Shown piece after piece: positions 22,735 through 34,699 of a stretch of 64,000 nucleotides of DNA. A program made the position numbers and the translations under genes. Where the stretch lies: the NCBI GenBank assembly GCA_948474755.1, contig CAOLHI010000076.1, positions 744,001 through 808,000 on the forward strand. The letters run 5' to 3'. The first letter of the stretch is position 1, and each line of letters begins with the position of its first letter. The DNA is from Ctenosaura bakeri (lineage: Eukaryota > Chordata > Lepidosauria > Squamata > Iguanidae). Under the pieces are notes generated by a model, which made no database searches, was not told the origin of the DNA, and saw only the letters and a program-made list of their open reading frames with translations.

Positions 22735-23283
22735 GGTCATGAGTTTCATACCGTCTAACTTTTCACAGCTGAAGACAGGGATACGTGTGGCCAAGCAATG
22801 ACACAAGTTAATAATGAAAAAGAACAGACAAGCCTGGAGAGTCTGCAGCAGTTTGCTTTGGCCTAAGCCTACTGGGAAGCACAAGATTCCACTCCCTTCT
22901 GTCCTCCTTCCACCCCTGAGTTAAGTGAGCACATTTGCATTTTGAACTCAAATTGTAGCAAATGAAGTAAGCCAGGATAGAGGAGGAAAGTGAGAGGAGG
23001 AGAGAGAAACCCTGGCATTTTAAAAGTGGTTGAAGAAGTGGTATGACAGACAGTGGTATATCTAGCATAAACAGCACCTAGGGCAACTGTGGAAGTTGTA
23101 CTCTTACCTTATTACACCTACCCCCATTCCCCACCCCCAAATGCACAGCGTTTTTGAGCCCTCCTGGCATCAGTGCCCAGGGCACATACCCTACTTGCCT
23201 CACCCTAGATATGCCACTGATGACAGAGGATTAATTGTGACTGGCCCTGTCAAATCACAACAATTGGAGGGAGTGGAGCCAAT
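22735..23283 (-). repeat. U1 dispersed repeat, copy 2, interrupted
   Basis: An antisense copy of the U1 repeat, with landmarks 'gtggccaagcaatg', 'ttaataatgaa', 'cctactgggaagc' and 'gcattttgaactcaaattg', then 'gacagaggattaattgtgac' on the far side of a 169-bp insertion at 23051-23219. Removing the insertion restores co-linearity with the copy at 43.3 kb. Confidence 0.7.
23051..23219. mobile_element. hAT-type MITE with perfect 8-bp target duplication
   Basis: Ends CAGTGGTATATCTAG and CTAGATATGCCACTG are 14/15 inverted repeats. ATGACAGA is repeated exactly on both sides (23043-23050 and 23220-23227), the 8-bp duplication expected of hAT transposition. It is 169 bp, non-autonomous and nested inside a U1 copy. 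Confidence 0.9.
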
Positions 23284-25134
23284 ATCCTCAGAATGCCACT
23301 GTGCTCACTAATTTGTCCTGGCATCTGGTGGGCTGGCAGAGATAGAGAGGCAGGAGAGCTGCTAATGAAATAGTAATATTAAGCAACACCAATAACTGCT
23401 TAGTCCAATACTGATGCTCGTTGTCAGCAAGCAACATCCTGACAGCAAGTGTCAGTACTGTACTAAGCAGCAGAGAATGTGCTAGGAATTTTGGCTAGAG
23501 TGATTGCACTCAAGAAGCAGCAAGGTTGGCAGCAGGAAGCAGGTAGAACAAAGGACTATAGGAGTTTGTGAGAGACTGAGTTACTCATCCTTTTCACAAA
23601 GACATCATCTTTCTCCAGTGTTCTTCCTTCCCCAAGAAATGAGTTCTTCAAATGTTGCTCTTACATCACCCCAAATCTAGGAAGTGGAATCCAGACAATA
23701 CAAATGTTCTTCTGCACTGGCAGTGTTTTCCTTCATGTTTCACAAGAGGAGCACTCACCTGAGAAGGCAGAGTACTCAGCCTCCATCTCCTCCCCTGAAC
23801 ATTTCTTCATAAATTAATTATTTACCACATCTGCCTTTTAAAGAGGTGCTATGGTCTCCACTTGTTCATTTGCTGAGAAAAATATCACACTGAGATTTCA
23901 AGTGTCATAGCAATTAGTGAAATGGGGAAAGGATGCTTCTCTCGGATGTTCAGGGACATTGTACTTCATCATTTTCAATTTGTTCAATATTAACAATTAG
24001 TATAACTTCAGATGTGTTTGTAACCTTAAGAACATCAACATGTTTCCATTATTTATGTGTATGTTTTGAACCTACTTCACAGAACAGAATTTATTAATGT
24101 GTTTTTATTTCATTTCTTTTTTTAAAAAAAACTTCTTGTAAAGTGGTCCTTCAGCACACTGTGAAGGACTTAAGACCCTCATAGAAATCTTTCACTGATG
24201 AGCATTTTTAACATTGAAAAAATGAAAGAAAATCATTCCCTCTCATAGTAACTACACAGTATCTTTTCAATGCCACAGGAATGTATGACTTTACTGTTCA
24301 TGAAGCAACTAAATATTTATAGTCAGAAATATATGATACTATCAGAACACTAAAGAAGCCATAAGGACTCCTGACATATGTGTCTGCAAGTCAAGGTTTA
24401 AGAAAGAAAGAAAATAATTTAAGGAACAGAGAATGAGATTATTTTATTATTCTTCAAACATTATAGGTGATATGATAGATGAGAGACCTTGTACAGTCAG
24501 GGCTTCTGTCTCATAAGGTTGACTTAAACGAATGACCTATTTTTAGTGATCAGAAAAACGTTTCTCTTGGGAGTCATGACCTTTCACATTATTCCCTAAA
24601 TGACCAAATTCTCATTCCCCCATTTTCCCTTTTCATTTTCAGAATACATTTGGACACCTTTAGAGAAGAACTTCTCTTCCAAAAATGCTTAAAATACCGT
24701 TCCCTTCTGGAAAAGACTGATGGGAACACATCACTGACTTTAAAGGAACCTGTTCCAGTGTAACTGCTTAACTGCTGCAATGGGGAACGGAAAAGGGGTT
24801 TATTGCATTGAACAGCGTCCAAAGTAGTCTTTTCACACCTTTCAGGACTTGTTTTCAGAAGAAATGCACCTCACCTCAAAAATTCACACACTTATGAAGC
24901 TTCCAGGGCATTTCAGATGAAAATAGGCACACAGTTGAAAAAAATATACACAAGCCGACTCTTATCAACAATGACAAGTTGGATAAAATACATAAATACA
25001 TGTCACATTAGGAAAAATGCATAACAAAATTCTGTACAAAGTATAACTTGGAACTCTTCTTAGCTAAGCAGGAAATAAACAATCTCATGGAACCATCCAA
25101 AATTCTTTACAGGAAGAGGATTACAATGTAATGA
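23284..25134. other. No recognisable feature
   Basis: Mixed-composition sequence with short A-runs. ORFs lack domains. Confidence 0.4.
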
Positions 25135-25258
25135 GAAAACTACTAATTTCTAGTAAGTTAATTTGTAATCCACCTTGTGTCCCAGTTCTCTGGAAAGGTT
25201 GGGGTATAAATAGATATCATCATCATCACCACAACCACCATCACCATCATCACACCAT
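25135..25258 (+). mobile_element. L2-type LINE 3' terminus with (ATC)n tail
   Basis: Sense-strand 'taatccaccttgtgtc' and 'ggttggggtataaat' are followed by an ATC/ACC simple tail. This is the usual L2 3' end pattern. Confidence 0.7.
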
Positions 25259-25500
25259 TGGAACCACAATTTCATACTGGTGGGATTGCACTAATGAGTT
25301 ATGAGATTAAACTGACTATTGTATTGCTATTGGTAGCACCTTCCAAGTTAGACAGCTTCAACAGAATATCCAGTTTTGATGTAACTGATATCAGTTTTAC
25401 AAAATTCTTCTACAAGAAAGTAACAGTGGTACCACTTTCCTAAATAAGGCCATTACAGATACATGCTGGAGGGAATTGAAGAACAAACTGAGCCTTGAAT

Positions 25501-25677
25501 CCTGGTGGCACCGTGGTTAAATCCTGCTAGGCTCCAGTTTTACTCTGCCTTCCATGCTTCCACAGGTTAGTAAAATGAGTACCCAGCTTGTTGCAGGCAA
25601 TTAGCTAACACATTGTAAACTGCTTAGAGAGCACTTAGCTGATAAGCGGTATAGAAATACACTTGCTATTGCTATAA
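25501..25677 (+). mobile_element. tRNA-derived SINE with L2-like tail
   Basis: It begins 'cctggtggcaccgtggtta' (tRNA A-box-like). A body with 'ggtagtaaaatgagtaccc'-type wording follows and the tail is 'gtaaactgcttagagag...aagcggtatagaaat' plus a short simple repeat. This arrangement is a widespread squamate SINE with an L2-type 3' end. The B box is decayed. Confidence 0.75.
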
Positions 25678-25680
25678 ACT

Positions 25681-27760
25681 GAAAGTGCAATACAGAAAAT
25701 GCAACCTGGATTAAAAATGTAGAAGTAGAATTAAAATCAAAAGAGATGGAAGATATTCCAAAGAAAAAAATAAAAAGCACTGAGGAAGCAAAGAAAGTCA
25801 AAATTGGCCACTCCCCAGAAGGAGGGGAAATTATTGATCTGAAGGAAAAAAGATCTAACTGACCTTCACCCAAGGCTAGCACAGGAGTTTAACATATCAC
25901 TGCAAACAAATTTGATTGAATATAGGATGAAAACAGGAGGAACATTATTATGAAAGACGGAAAGCGGAGAAGAAGCTACTACAGCCAGTTACCTGTTTGG
26001 CAACAATATTTAAATCAATAATGGGAATAATAGCTAATTCAGTCCAATCCCATTTATTACAAAATATTTTTTATCCAAAAGATCAGAAAGCTAGTTTCCT
26101 CAGTGCTTGAGGAGCAAAAGGTCAGTTGTTAATTGATAAAATGATATTGAAAAACTGTGAAAGATTTAAAAAATTCTAAATCATGAGTAAGTATTTGATT
26201 CTTTTTGACACATGAATTGAAAAGTGTCATGAAATTCTAAGAATCAGCAGAAACAACAGAAAATTCTTCTCCGCTATAATAGAGTCATGGAGTAAACCAA
26301 CAAGAACTTGACAAATTACGCGTAGAATTTTTCTTGGCAATTCTTTATATCCTTTATATTTGCTATTGCAGTGATATTACTTCCAATATTATTAAAGAAA
26401 ATATATCAAGAATATGAAATATCAAAGCAACCTGGCAACAAAAAGTCATATATTTGATATTAATGACTCAAAACTAAATGAAAAGTCAGTATCAGAAACT
26501 GAATCATTAAGCAATACTAGAAAAATATTTAGTCAAAATATTTCAATGAAATTTGGAACTGACACATGTGCTACACTATCAGTAAATAGGGCTAACATTA
26601 GTGGATCTGAAGGAATAAAGCTCCCTCATAAGAACATCATTAAGTGTCAACCACAATGAAAATTACAAATATTCCAGAATATTGCAAGCTGAGGATATTC
26701 AACATAAAGGAATGAAATAGTCTTTAAATCAAACCATTACAGTAAAAACATAATTCAGACCATAAAGAACTGGGCCAAGCCAGTTTGTCAAAATACTGCT
26801 GGAATTATAGAATAGAGTAAGGCATATTAGATAGAAAAACACAGAAGATTATGATAGCAAGACGTATTTTGCAACATCAAAATGGTATTGATTGCCTGTA
26901 TCTACTATGTAATTTTGAGAACCAGGGGTTGCTACAAGTGAAACAAACTGTTGAAGACAAGATCCTTGAGGAAATATGTCAATGAACACAAAGGAAAAAC
27001 TATTAATAGAAATATAGAGGGAGAAGTTATTGCGCATCAAAGAAACAAAAGATGCACATACAAAGGAAATTATGAAAAAAAATCTTGAAACTGGTGCAAT
27101 AAACCACTACACAATTAGTATATTAAAAGAACTGTAAAAGCTGAGAAAGTGAATATCTGGAAACAGTTACAGAATTGGACATTAAAAGGGGGAAATGGAA
27201 GGACTTATCAGAACAAGAACAGGTGCTTCAGACAAATTAGCATCAAGACAAAAAATGGGGAAAAATAACTAAGAGTAGAAAATTTCACCAGTATAAGGGA
27301 AAAGATGGAGCTGTTGACCACTTTATTAGTTCATATAGCAGGATTGCCTAGAATGAATATAAGAAGTGCCATGATTAAGTGGCTGCAGTGATACACTGAA
27401 ATCTATGCCAAAAGGAGGATTTATCACCTGGAAAGAACTGGTGGGAACAAAAGCCTTACAAAGTTGTTGAAAGTGATGATATAAAGATCATGTGGGACTT
27501 TAGAGCCATATATTGCCAATCATATCTGTAGCTGAGAACACAAAAGTTAGAATTATGGATGGAGGAAATCCCTCTGTACAGCAGAAGAAAAGAGGGGAAA
27601 GATTATGAAATATCAAGACCTACAAATTAAGATTCAGTACCCCTAGAAAAAAATAAATAAAACAAGTGTGGTTCCAGTAGTGGCAGGTGCTCTGGGACTG
27701 ACAAAATATCTGAATGAATCTGAATAGGATCACAATAGCACAATAAAAAAGTAACAGTAT
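25681..27760 (+). mobile_element. R2/R4-type LINE, heavily decayed
   Basis: The sense strand contains successive degraded fragments of one reverse transcriptase polyprotein, in the expected order. 25.7-25.9 kb is an acidic/lysine-rich region with KVKIGHSPEG. At about 26.1 kb there is LIDKMILKNCERF. At 26.4-26.66 kb an 81-codon open stretch includes MKFGTDTCATLSVNR. At 27.4-27.7 kb there is an endonuclease-like tail with KCGSSSGRCSGTDK-type wording, the broken remnant of a conserved C-terminus. Frames shift and stops are frequent, with internal deletions. Clade assignment comes from recall of R4-like reptile elements, without alignment. Confidence 0.65.
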
Positions 27761-27796
27761 TATGTCACATTATCACCAATACCACACTGATTCTTA

Positions 27797-28312
27797 GGCC
27801 CTTTTCGCACGGGCCTTTTCTCGCACGACAGTCCCGTGAGCCTCGTGGGAGTGGGAGCATCGCTCTGCACGACACACTCCCACTTCCACCGGGCTCACGG
27901 GACTGAAGCGGTGCGAGCGCGGGTTTTTGATTTTCGCTTCAAAGCTCGCGCAACGCTCCCGGCGCCCGTGTGCACTTGCCTCTTGTGCGGAGCGTCGGGG
28001 AGGCGGCCGGGTCGCGCTTCCTTCCCTCCGCCCCTGCGGAAGGAAGGGACGGGGCGGGGCGCTAGCGCGACGGACGCAACACGTCTTGCTTCGCGCGCGC
28101 ACGGGGGGGATGAACGGGACAGGCTCCTTTCTCACGCGCGCGGGGGGGATGGACGGACGTGCGAGCTGCCTCCGCCTCCGGGAGGCTGCCGCTTCCCCGC
28201 TCATTCCTTCGCCTGCGGAAGGAAGGAGGGGGAAGCGGCAGCCTCCCGGAGAAGGCTTCTTGAGCGAGCCGCCCTCCTCCGTCGCGCGAGCGCCGGCGCT
28301 GCAAAAAGGGCC
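27797..28312 (+). mobile_element. Family A GGCC-ended DNA element, GC-rich
   Basis: 516 bp. Ends GGCCCTTTTCGCAC and GCAAAAAGGGCC are inverted repeats and TTA flanks both sides (27794-27796, 28313-28315). It is very rich in CpG. It holds the family palindrome at 27928-27948, a minus-strand GAGGCAAGTGC motif (27972-27984) at the place where other copies have GGTAAGTGC, and two G-run tandem units at 28098-28155. ORFs of 129-195 codons over it are GC artefacts (Arg/Pro/Gly-rich). Confidence 0.9.
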
Positions 28313-28675
28313 TTAGACAGAATCAAACTCACTGGTGATCCAGAACTCCAGCCAATAACACCTGGTAGACTGAGAGACAATGATAAAAAAAAAAAAAATC
28401 TGCTGGCATATAAATGCAACTAGTCCACAAGTGGTTCTAGATAGTCTGAAGGCTCTTAGGTTGGCATACAGTTGTACAAAGCGCGTTGGTCAGCCATTTT
28501 AATACTGGTACTTTGGCATCTGCGTTTCCCCCAGTTGTCATCTAGTAGCAACCACTGGGCTGTAGCAACAGAAGAGACTCAATTACATGGTCTACTTCAT
28601 TGGCATGGCTCAAACCAGCTCCATTTGGCTCTCTCTTCTGTTCTAGGAGCTACTAGAACACTTGATTTCACATAC
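28313..28675. other. No recognisable feature
   Basis: Poly-A run near 28386-28397, otherwise unremarkable. Confidence 0.4.
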
Positions 28676-29275
28676 TGTCCAAATATTCTGATTTGACAGA
28701 GACAGTTTTGATTAATCCTTTCTCACCCACCCACGACCAACATACATACCTTTTCAGCTGCTTATAAAATGTCCCAGTTTCTCTCTCCTGCCTCCACTTT
28801 GGCCATTTCCACACTACACCGTTACAGTGCTATTATTCCACTTTCAACATCTTATGGAATCCTGGGGTTTGCAGTTTAGGGAGGAGCATTTAGAATTTGT
28901 AGCCAGAGAGCTCTTTGGATTCAGTAAACGATAAACTCCAGAATTCCACAGGATGTTGAAACGGGAATAATAGCACTATCACAGTGTAGTGCAGAAATGA
29001 CCTTGCTCTCTTTGTCTTGTACTTTAACTGCTGGAGATTGAGTTCAGAACACAAAAATAGTCTACGTACATTCAGTTAACTCAGTGTGGTGGAAAGGAAA
29101 GGAGGGGGCAGAACTTTTCTCTTCCCACTAAGTTCAGGAAAAAGCAAAATGCTGCAGTCTCTCCTAACTTTTGTGTTCTTCATCATTAATAACTTTTGCC
29201 ATCTTGACCACATTCTGATGTTGCTTGGCTACATGTCCTGGTTGTCATCTGTGAAAAGCTGGTGGCAGATATGGT
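28676..29275 (+). repeat. U1 dispersed repeat, copy 3, interrupted
   Basis: A sense copy of U1: 'ctgatttgacagagacagt', 'cccagtttctctctcc', then a 202-bp insertion (28801-29002), then 'gagttcagaacac', 'cttttgccatcttgacc' and 'gcttggctacatgtcc'. The two parts are co-linear with the copy at 43.3 kb. Confidence 0.7.
28801..29002. mobile_element. Family C GGCC-ended MITE inside U1
   Basis: 202 bp. Ends GGCCATTTCCACACTACAC and GTGTAGTGCAGAAATGACC are inverted repeats. The inner arms 'gttacagtgctattattcca' pair with their inverse. Flanks TTT and TTG fit a 3-bp duplication with one change. Comparison with the uninterrupted U1 copy at 43.3 kb supports the insertion point. Confidence 0.85.
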
Positions 29276-29324
29276 TTTGACAATGCAAGAGATGACACAG
29301 CAGAGCTCTTTCCTCCAGCTTTTG

Positions 29325-29700
29325 CATTATCATTATTATTATTACTACAACTACTATTATCATCAGCATGTTAAAATACATAATTAAAAACTCGCCCATT
29401 AACAACACAATTCTATCAGAAAAGTGACTGGAATGCAGAAAGATAGTAGGGAGAATGCCAGTCTGAATTTTCTGGGAAGGGAATTCCAGAGCCTGGGGGC
29501 AGCCACTGAGAAGGCCCTCTCATGTGTTTCCACCAGATGTACCTGCGAGGGTGGTGGGATAGCGGAAAGAGCCTCTCCAGCAGATCTCAAAACCCATGCC
29601 AGTTCGTAAGGGAGAATGCAATTCTTCAAAAAAAAAAAAACTGGACCTAAGCCATGTAGGTCTTTGAAGATCATCACCAATAGTGAGAGACCAGCTCTGT
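29325..29700 (-). mobile_element. L2-type LINE, 3' coding end and tail
   Basis: The minus strand encodes the C-terminal L2 reverse transcriptase signature RAFSVAAPRLWNSLPRKF (about 29460-29520), preceded by ELAWVLRSAGEALSAIPPP. An A-rich 3' UTR and an (ATT)n tail at 29325-29360 follow. A poly-A tract interrupts the frame near 29628-29640. This is the best preserved L2 copy here and was used to recognise the others. Confidence 0.85.
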
Positions 29701-30469
29701 TTGGTTCCTCCTCTCCCTGAATTGCTTCTATTGTAATAACATTGTAACTTCAAGTAGGTCATTATAATTGCTCTATAACTTTAGGAAGTGATGCTTGTCC
29801 TCTTTCCTATTCCCTTCCTATTTAGGTGGTACAGGAGAAGCATTTGACTCCCTTCGGCACAACTGCAAGCTGGGGGCTTACTTGGTAGAGGGCAAACATT
29901 TAAATTTTCTACTGTGTCTCTGGTAGTGTCTCTCCAAGGCACTGCAGGAAATTAAAAATCCTTCCCATGGCGGACTACTATTTAAATTTCTCACAATCCT
30001 CGTGAGATACTGTTTGGGAAATGAGAATGGCAACCTGTCTTTCTCTTACAGCCTACTTGCAGCTGGACGTCTGTCACAAAATACTTTGCCAAAAATTTCT
30101 TCATATATTCAGCCTTCCCTGCATGTCTTATAAATTGAAACTATGCAGGTAGGGATGGTTGTATTTTATTTTTTGTAGTTTTTACTGTTCTGTGCAGTCT
30201 TCCTGGGTCCACCATATAAATCTTATGCAAACACTTGATCTGGGGTAGGAAAAGGCTGCTTGATACCTTAATTTCTTAGTTGAATATATTGCAAGTACTC
30301 ATTTTTAAAGAGAAAAGCAGAGCTTGCAAAAGTTTGGTGGGGGTAGACTACTGCTCCCATAATCTGGTGGCTATATTGACTGGAAAATTATGAACGTTGT
30401 CATTTATACAAGTAGCATTTTGGATGTCTAGAAAAGGAATATTTACCTTGTTGAATAACTTATATACTG
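29701..30469. other. No recognisable feature
   Basis: No ORF or repeat landmark beyond a short 'ctactgctcccataatctgg' remnant near 30345. Confidence 0.4.
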
Positions 30470-30740
30470 TTCCAGTTTGGCAGGCCTAGTCCTAAACTAT
30501 CCCCTGCTTTTTTGCTGCTTTTAAAAAGTCCTGCTTGCTCTCTCCCCCTCACACTTTGTCCCTTCTTCCTCAGCTTACTTCAATTGCTGAAAGTTAAGTT
30601 CAAAGTGTAAAATGTAGTTTTCACTCAGTTAAGTTGGGGAGGGGGAGGAGAGAAAGGAACAGAATTTGCCCTTCCCAGTAGATTCAGGCAAAAGAAGCAT
30701 CCCCTAACTTCTGTGGTCTTCTTTACTAATAACAAACTTT
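30470..30740 (+). repeat. U1 dispersed repeat, copy 4
   Basis: Sense copy: 'gcttttaaaaagtcc', 'ctctctccccctc', 'aagttcaaagtgtaaaa', 'cccttcccagtagattcagg' and 'ttctttactaataac'. The 3' end is replaced by an AT-rich sequence with repeated 'taataacatac'. Confidence 0.65.
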
Positions 30741-31810
30741 AGTATAGTATTTAGTAATAACATACATTAATAACAATTAATAACATACTTTAGATTCTAT
30801 TATGTGACAAAATAGATGAAGTCATTCCCTGTTAAGAACAGGAGATAAGTTTGTCAAAATGTTTTTTATTTTATTATTTCATTTTTTGGCAAGGTAGTAG
30901 AGTGTTCTTAGAGAAGTACAGCAGAAAAAAGAACAGACTTGTCTCATTTCTTTCCCACTCCCTTCTTCTACAAAAAACATCTATGCAAACTTGCAGGCTG
31001 TGCACCCAAATCCCTCTGGAATTTTAAGTTATTTATAGGCAATTCTTCAACACAGAGAAAAGTGCTGCCTTTTTGTAAGAATATAATTTGGCTACACATT
31101 TGTGAAGTTAGTAGCTATAAATATTTAACGTGGCAAATGGACATAGGGCCTGCGTTGACACCTAATAGTTAAGAGAGACCTCAAGAAATTCCCTTGAGTG
31201 GAGGTCTCATCCAGGCTGTAACACCCAATGTCCCTCCATCTGGCTGAACAGAAGCAAGGATGTTTTCAGCTCTCCCATTTAATTAATAGGAGCACAATTC
31301 CAGAGTTCATTTGCAGTTTGGTACTAATGAGTGTATATCAACAACAACAAAAATAAAACAGACAGTTTTAAATATATTAATGATTTATTTTATTCTTTTC
31401 TCAATGATTGGCAGTTAAAACCAGAGGCTTTAGAAGAAGACAGTATGCAGTCTGACTGGAAAAGATTTTATCACACTGCCTGGGAAAAATTCTTGCTGCC
31501 TGGGAAAGTTAAGATTACCGAAAGAATAGGTGAATCCTCAATAAATTATCCTTTTTGCCAGCTGATGGCTGTTCATGTAGTACCAAACTAATCACACTGT
31601 CTCAAAGCATGTTAGTGCCATCTGGGAAAAAATCAGCTGACCAAATTCTACTCTTGTTCATGAGGAAATTGTCAAAAAAACCAGTACAGAGAACTGGGGA
31701 GTATGTTTCTACCCTCATAGGTTATACAGAGAGATTATGATTGGCCCAAAGTCTCCAGCAAACTCCATGGTTAAGCAGGAATTTGAGCATAGATATCCAC
31801 AGTCCTAGCA
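30741..31810. other. No recognisable feature
   Basis: AT-rich, with 'taataaca' microrepeats at 30725-30790. ORFs at 30939-31172 and 31331-31591 lack domains. Confidence 0.4.
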
Positions 31811-32192
31811 CGTCAATCTTCTTTCATTTGAAATGAGGTGATAGAGGAAAGATCTGTGGGTACCATGAACTGTTAAAAAGAGAAATGAATGGCTTGTAGA
31901 GCAGACTTGAACTCTCGCTAGAAGCCTAGATAACTAAACTGAGACTGTAATATTTTGATCATAGCAAGAGATGACATGACTCACTAGGAAAGACAGTAAG
32001 CTGGAAGGAAGCAGGAAAAAAGAAGCCTGCAGTACAGATGGATAGACTCAGTCAAAGAAGCCAAAGCACTGTACTTACAGGAGTTGAACTGTTGATGGCA
32101 GGGGGAACCTGTTAATAACAGGGGGACCTGGAGGTCTTTATTCGTAATGTCATCAGAAGTTAAAGTTGACTTGACAGCAATTAGCAACAACA
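31811..32192 (+). mobile_element. Bov-B/RTE LINE 3' fragment
   Basis: Sense-strand wording typical of the Bov-B end: 'actaaactgagactgtaatattt', split by substitutions, 'catgactcactaggaaag' and 'agttaaagttgacttgacagc' at the terminus, followed by AACAAC. The coding region is badly decayed, with no open stretch. Confidence 0.6.
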
Positions 32193-32491
32193 GTGCAGGC
32201 CCCTTTAATCATTATTCCACCCTGCCTTGGTTGCATTAGAGTGAGAAGTTAAAGACATGAATGTTCTGTCTAATCATCACCCCCAGGCTTCTCTGCAAAG
32301 AAAAGTAAATCCCATTAAGTTCAAGGGACATGATTTCAGATAACTGGATACTGGATTGTGTCCTAAAGAGGATGCAGGACGTGCTGGTGCTTTCTAGGAG
32401 AGCATGCAGTGATCCCTTTCCATCTGAACCACCTCTTGTTGGGAGCATGCTGAATGTGTGGCATTTCTACAATGTTCGTCTAGCACACTAT
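32193..32491. other. No recognisable feature
   Basis: Short unique-looking interval. Confidence 0.4.
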
Positions 32492-32678
32492 GGCCATTTC
32501 CACACTACACTGTTATAGTGCTATTATTCCACTTTCAACATCCTGTGGAATTCTGGGGTTTGTGGTTTACTGAAGCCAAAGAGCTCTCTGGCTGAGAATT
32601 CAAAATGCCCCTCCCTAAACTGCAAACCCCAGGATTCCATGGGATGTTGAAAGTAGAATAATAGCACTATAAATGGCC
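32492..32678. mobile_element. Family C GGCC-ended MITE with TAT duplication
   Basis: 187 bp. Left end GGCCATTTCCACACTACAC; the right end is shortened to 'agcactataaatggcc'. TAT flanks both sides (32489-32491, 32679-32681). The inner arms ('ctattattccactttcaaca' and inverse) pair over most of the element. Confidence 0.9.
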
Positions 32679-33670
32679 TATGATCCAGAGTGAAAGTAGA
32701 GTGGGAGGGCTTGCTTGATGTTTAACCTTTACAGGTCAGCTTCGACTAAATGAAGCAATGTATGCATTGCTCAAAAAAAAAAAAAAAAAGAGGAAATGCA
32801 TCATGGAAAAAGAGGATAAAACTCTGCACAAATGTGTATGATAATATAATCTCCTATTTCCCATGCATTTCATTTATGTTACAATTGAATTAAGACAGTA
32901 ATGGCATGAATGGCAGGGATAATTGTTGAGGACAAAATAGCAAATTAAAAAAAAACCTTAAAACTCTGTTTATTGGAGGGGTGGGGAATATTATTTAGAA
33001 AGCTATAATCTACAAGTTATCAGCAATAACATCCCATCTGACAATGTATACACACACATATGTTGGTACACAATTAAATTCTTTCCAATTGCAGCTTATA
33101 AGTACTGCTACTGGGTAAGCCATGGTTTGCAGACCCATAAGTCATCAGACTGGGGATGCTATACCAATGTTATTTGCATACAAAAATATACAGATATGAA
33201 GATTTCAATGTCAACTGCTATATTTGGAGATGTGTAGCTCAACTCGCATAAATATTTAGAGAACTAAAACAAGGGCTCATTTATATATTTCCTGGAAGTG
33301 AAGGTGGTTTAAGATGAATACACTGTGGTGCCTGTATCTGGCAGTTTCACATAATTATACCACCACAGTATTGACTCATTTAGAAAATATATATGTCAAA
33401 TACATGTCACCCAATAGTACTATATTTGGATATATGTAGTACTGGCTTTGGATTTCTGAAATCTCAGTATAAAGAACCATGGGTTCATAATAATACCTTA
33501 GTACTCTTCAGGAACTTTCTGTTACCTACTACTTCAGATCAGAAGGGAGAAGGAGAGCAAGCCCGGTAGCTTCCCTTCTACTCTTGTTGCCCTCCTTGTT
33601 TTCACTGTGGATTTCTGAACTGAGGAGGTTCTTCTGCCCATGAAGACACTGCAGAGTTTACTAATCTAGA
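32679..33670. other. No recognisable feature
   Basis: AT-rich, with a poly-A run at 32774-32789. No ORF or repeat landmark. Confidence 0.4.
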
Positions 33671-33868
33671 GCCAGCATGGTATAATGGTTTGAGTACTGA
33701 ACCATGACTCTGGACACCAGGGTTCAAACCCCCTGCTGAGCCATGGTAACTCACTGGGTGACTTTGGGCAAGTCACACTCTCTCAGCCTCAGGCAAAGGC
33801 AAAGCCACTCTGAAGAAATCCTGCCAGAAAAACTCCCTGATTATCAGAAATGAAGGCACACAACAACG
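33671..33868 (+). mobile_element. Sauria-type SINE (tRNA head)
   Basis: Sense copy beginning 'gccagcatggtataatggtt' (A-box region), with B-box-like 'gggttcaaacccc' at 33720-33732 and body 'gactttgggcaagtcacac'. The tail lacks part of the Bov-B-like segment but ends in 'gaaggcacacaacaac'. No anticodon arm consistent with a functional tRNA. Confidence 0.9.
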
Positions 33869-34699
33869 TTGGTGCTTCTTAGGCTATCTGATGTGAGAGA
33901 CTGCCATCTTTTTTTCCTAAAGCACCAGGGACTAGTATTATATTTGTGCCCATTGCCTAAAACAGTTTTATTTTTTTCCTTGGAAGATCTCTGTGGACCA
34001 GCAGCCAATGGTTCATGATCCAGGGGCCACCACTTTCCGTACCACTGTTCTTTATCATGTGGACAGGCTTCTCAGATACAAAAGACTTCAGAGATTTGCT
34101 CTAACATGACCATAGGGAGAAGAACACCGAAGGAAGTGTGTGCTAATTTGTTTATTCCTAGCCTTCTTCTTGGTGTGTCTTCTCACCTTCACAGCCCAAG
34201 CATCAATTTGGGGAGACCTGGAACAAACTTGTAACAGTTATTTTTCCCCAACAAAAACCACAATCCTTCATTCCATATACAGCATACAATCTCATGAGCT
34301 GCAAAAAAGTTTCAGTCTAAATTATTGTGACATATTCTACCTTTCCTAAAAATCCCCACTTCTGCTGCTTCTATGTAGTAACACCTTGAGTGTTTTACAA
34401 GTTTGCTGGTTACTTTGTAACACTTTAAAGAAATTGAGCCTAATCTATGTAACTGTTTTGTAACTTTTGGGTGATTAACCTATCATCAATCTTTTTGGTC
34501 ACAGGATTATCTTGTCAAAATGTCTCAATTTCTTTATTCTGTTGGATCAAAATGGCTGCAAACATTAGGCCAATTATCTTTGAAGTTTTATTTTCTTGGA
34601 TGTTTTCATGCAAAATCATGAACAAGTCCCCTAGTATTAATTACTTTTGGAAGTTCACATTCCATAGACAAGATGGCTAGGTAGCTTAACATTCCTGAC
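33869..34699. other. No recognisable feature
   Basis: Unremarkable AT-rich sequence. Confidence 0.4.

Noticed and set aside
27794..28423. ORFs of 129-195 codons on both strands
   Set aside because: Same explanation: they overlap the GC-rich element at 27797-28312 in opposite strands and have no conserved domain.
33671..33745. Possible tRNA gene
   Set aside because: It is the tRNA-like head of a SINE; arms do not pair as a tRNA and the body and tail of the SINE follow directly.
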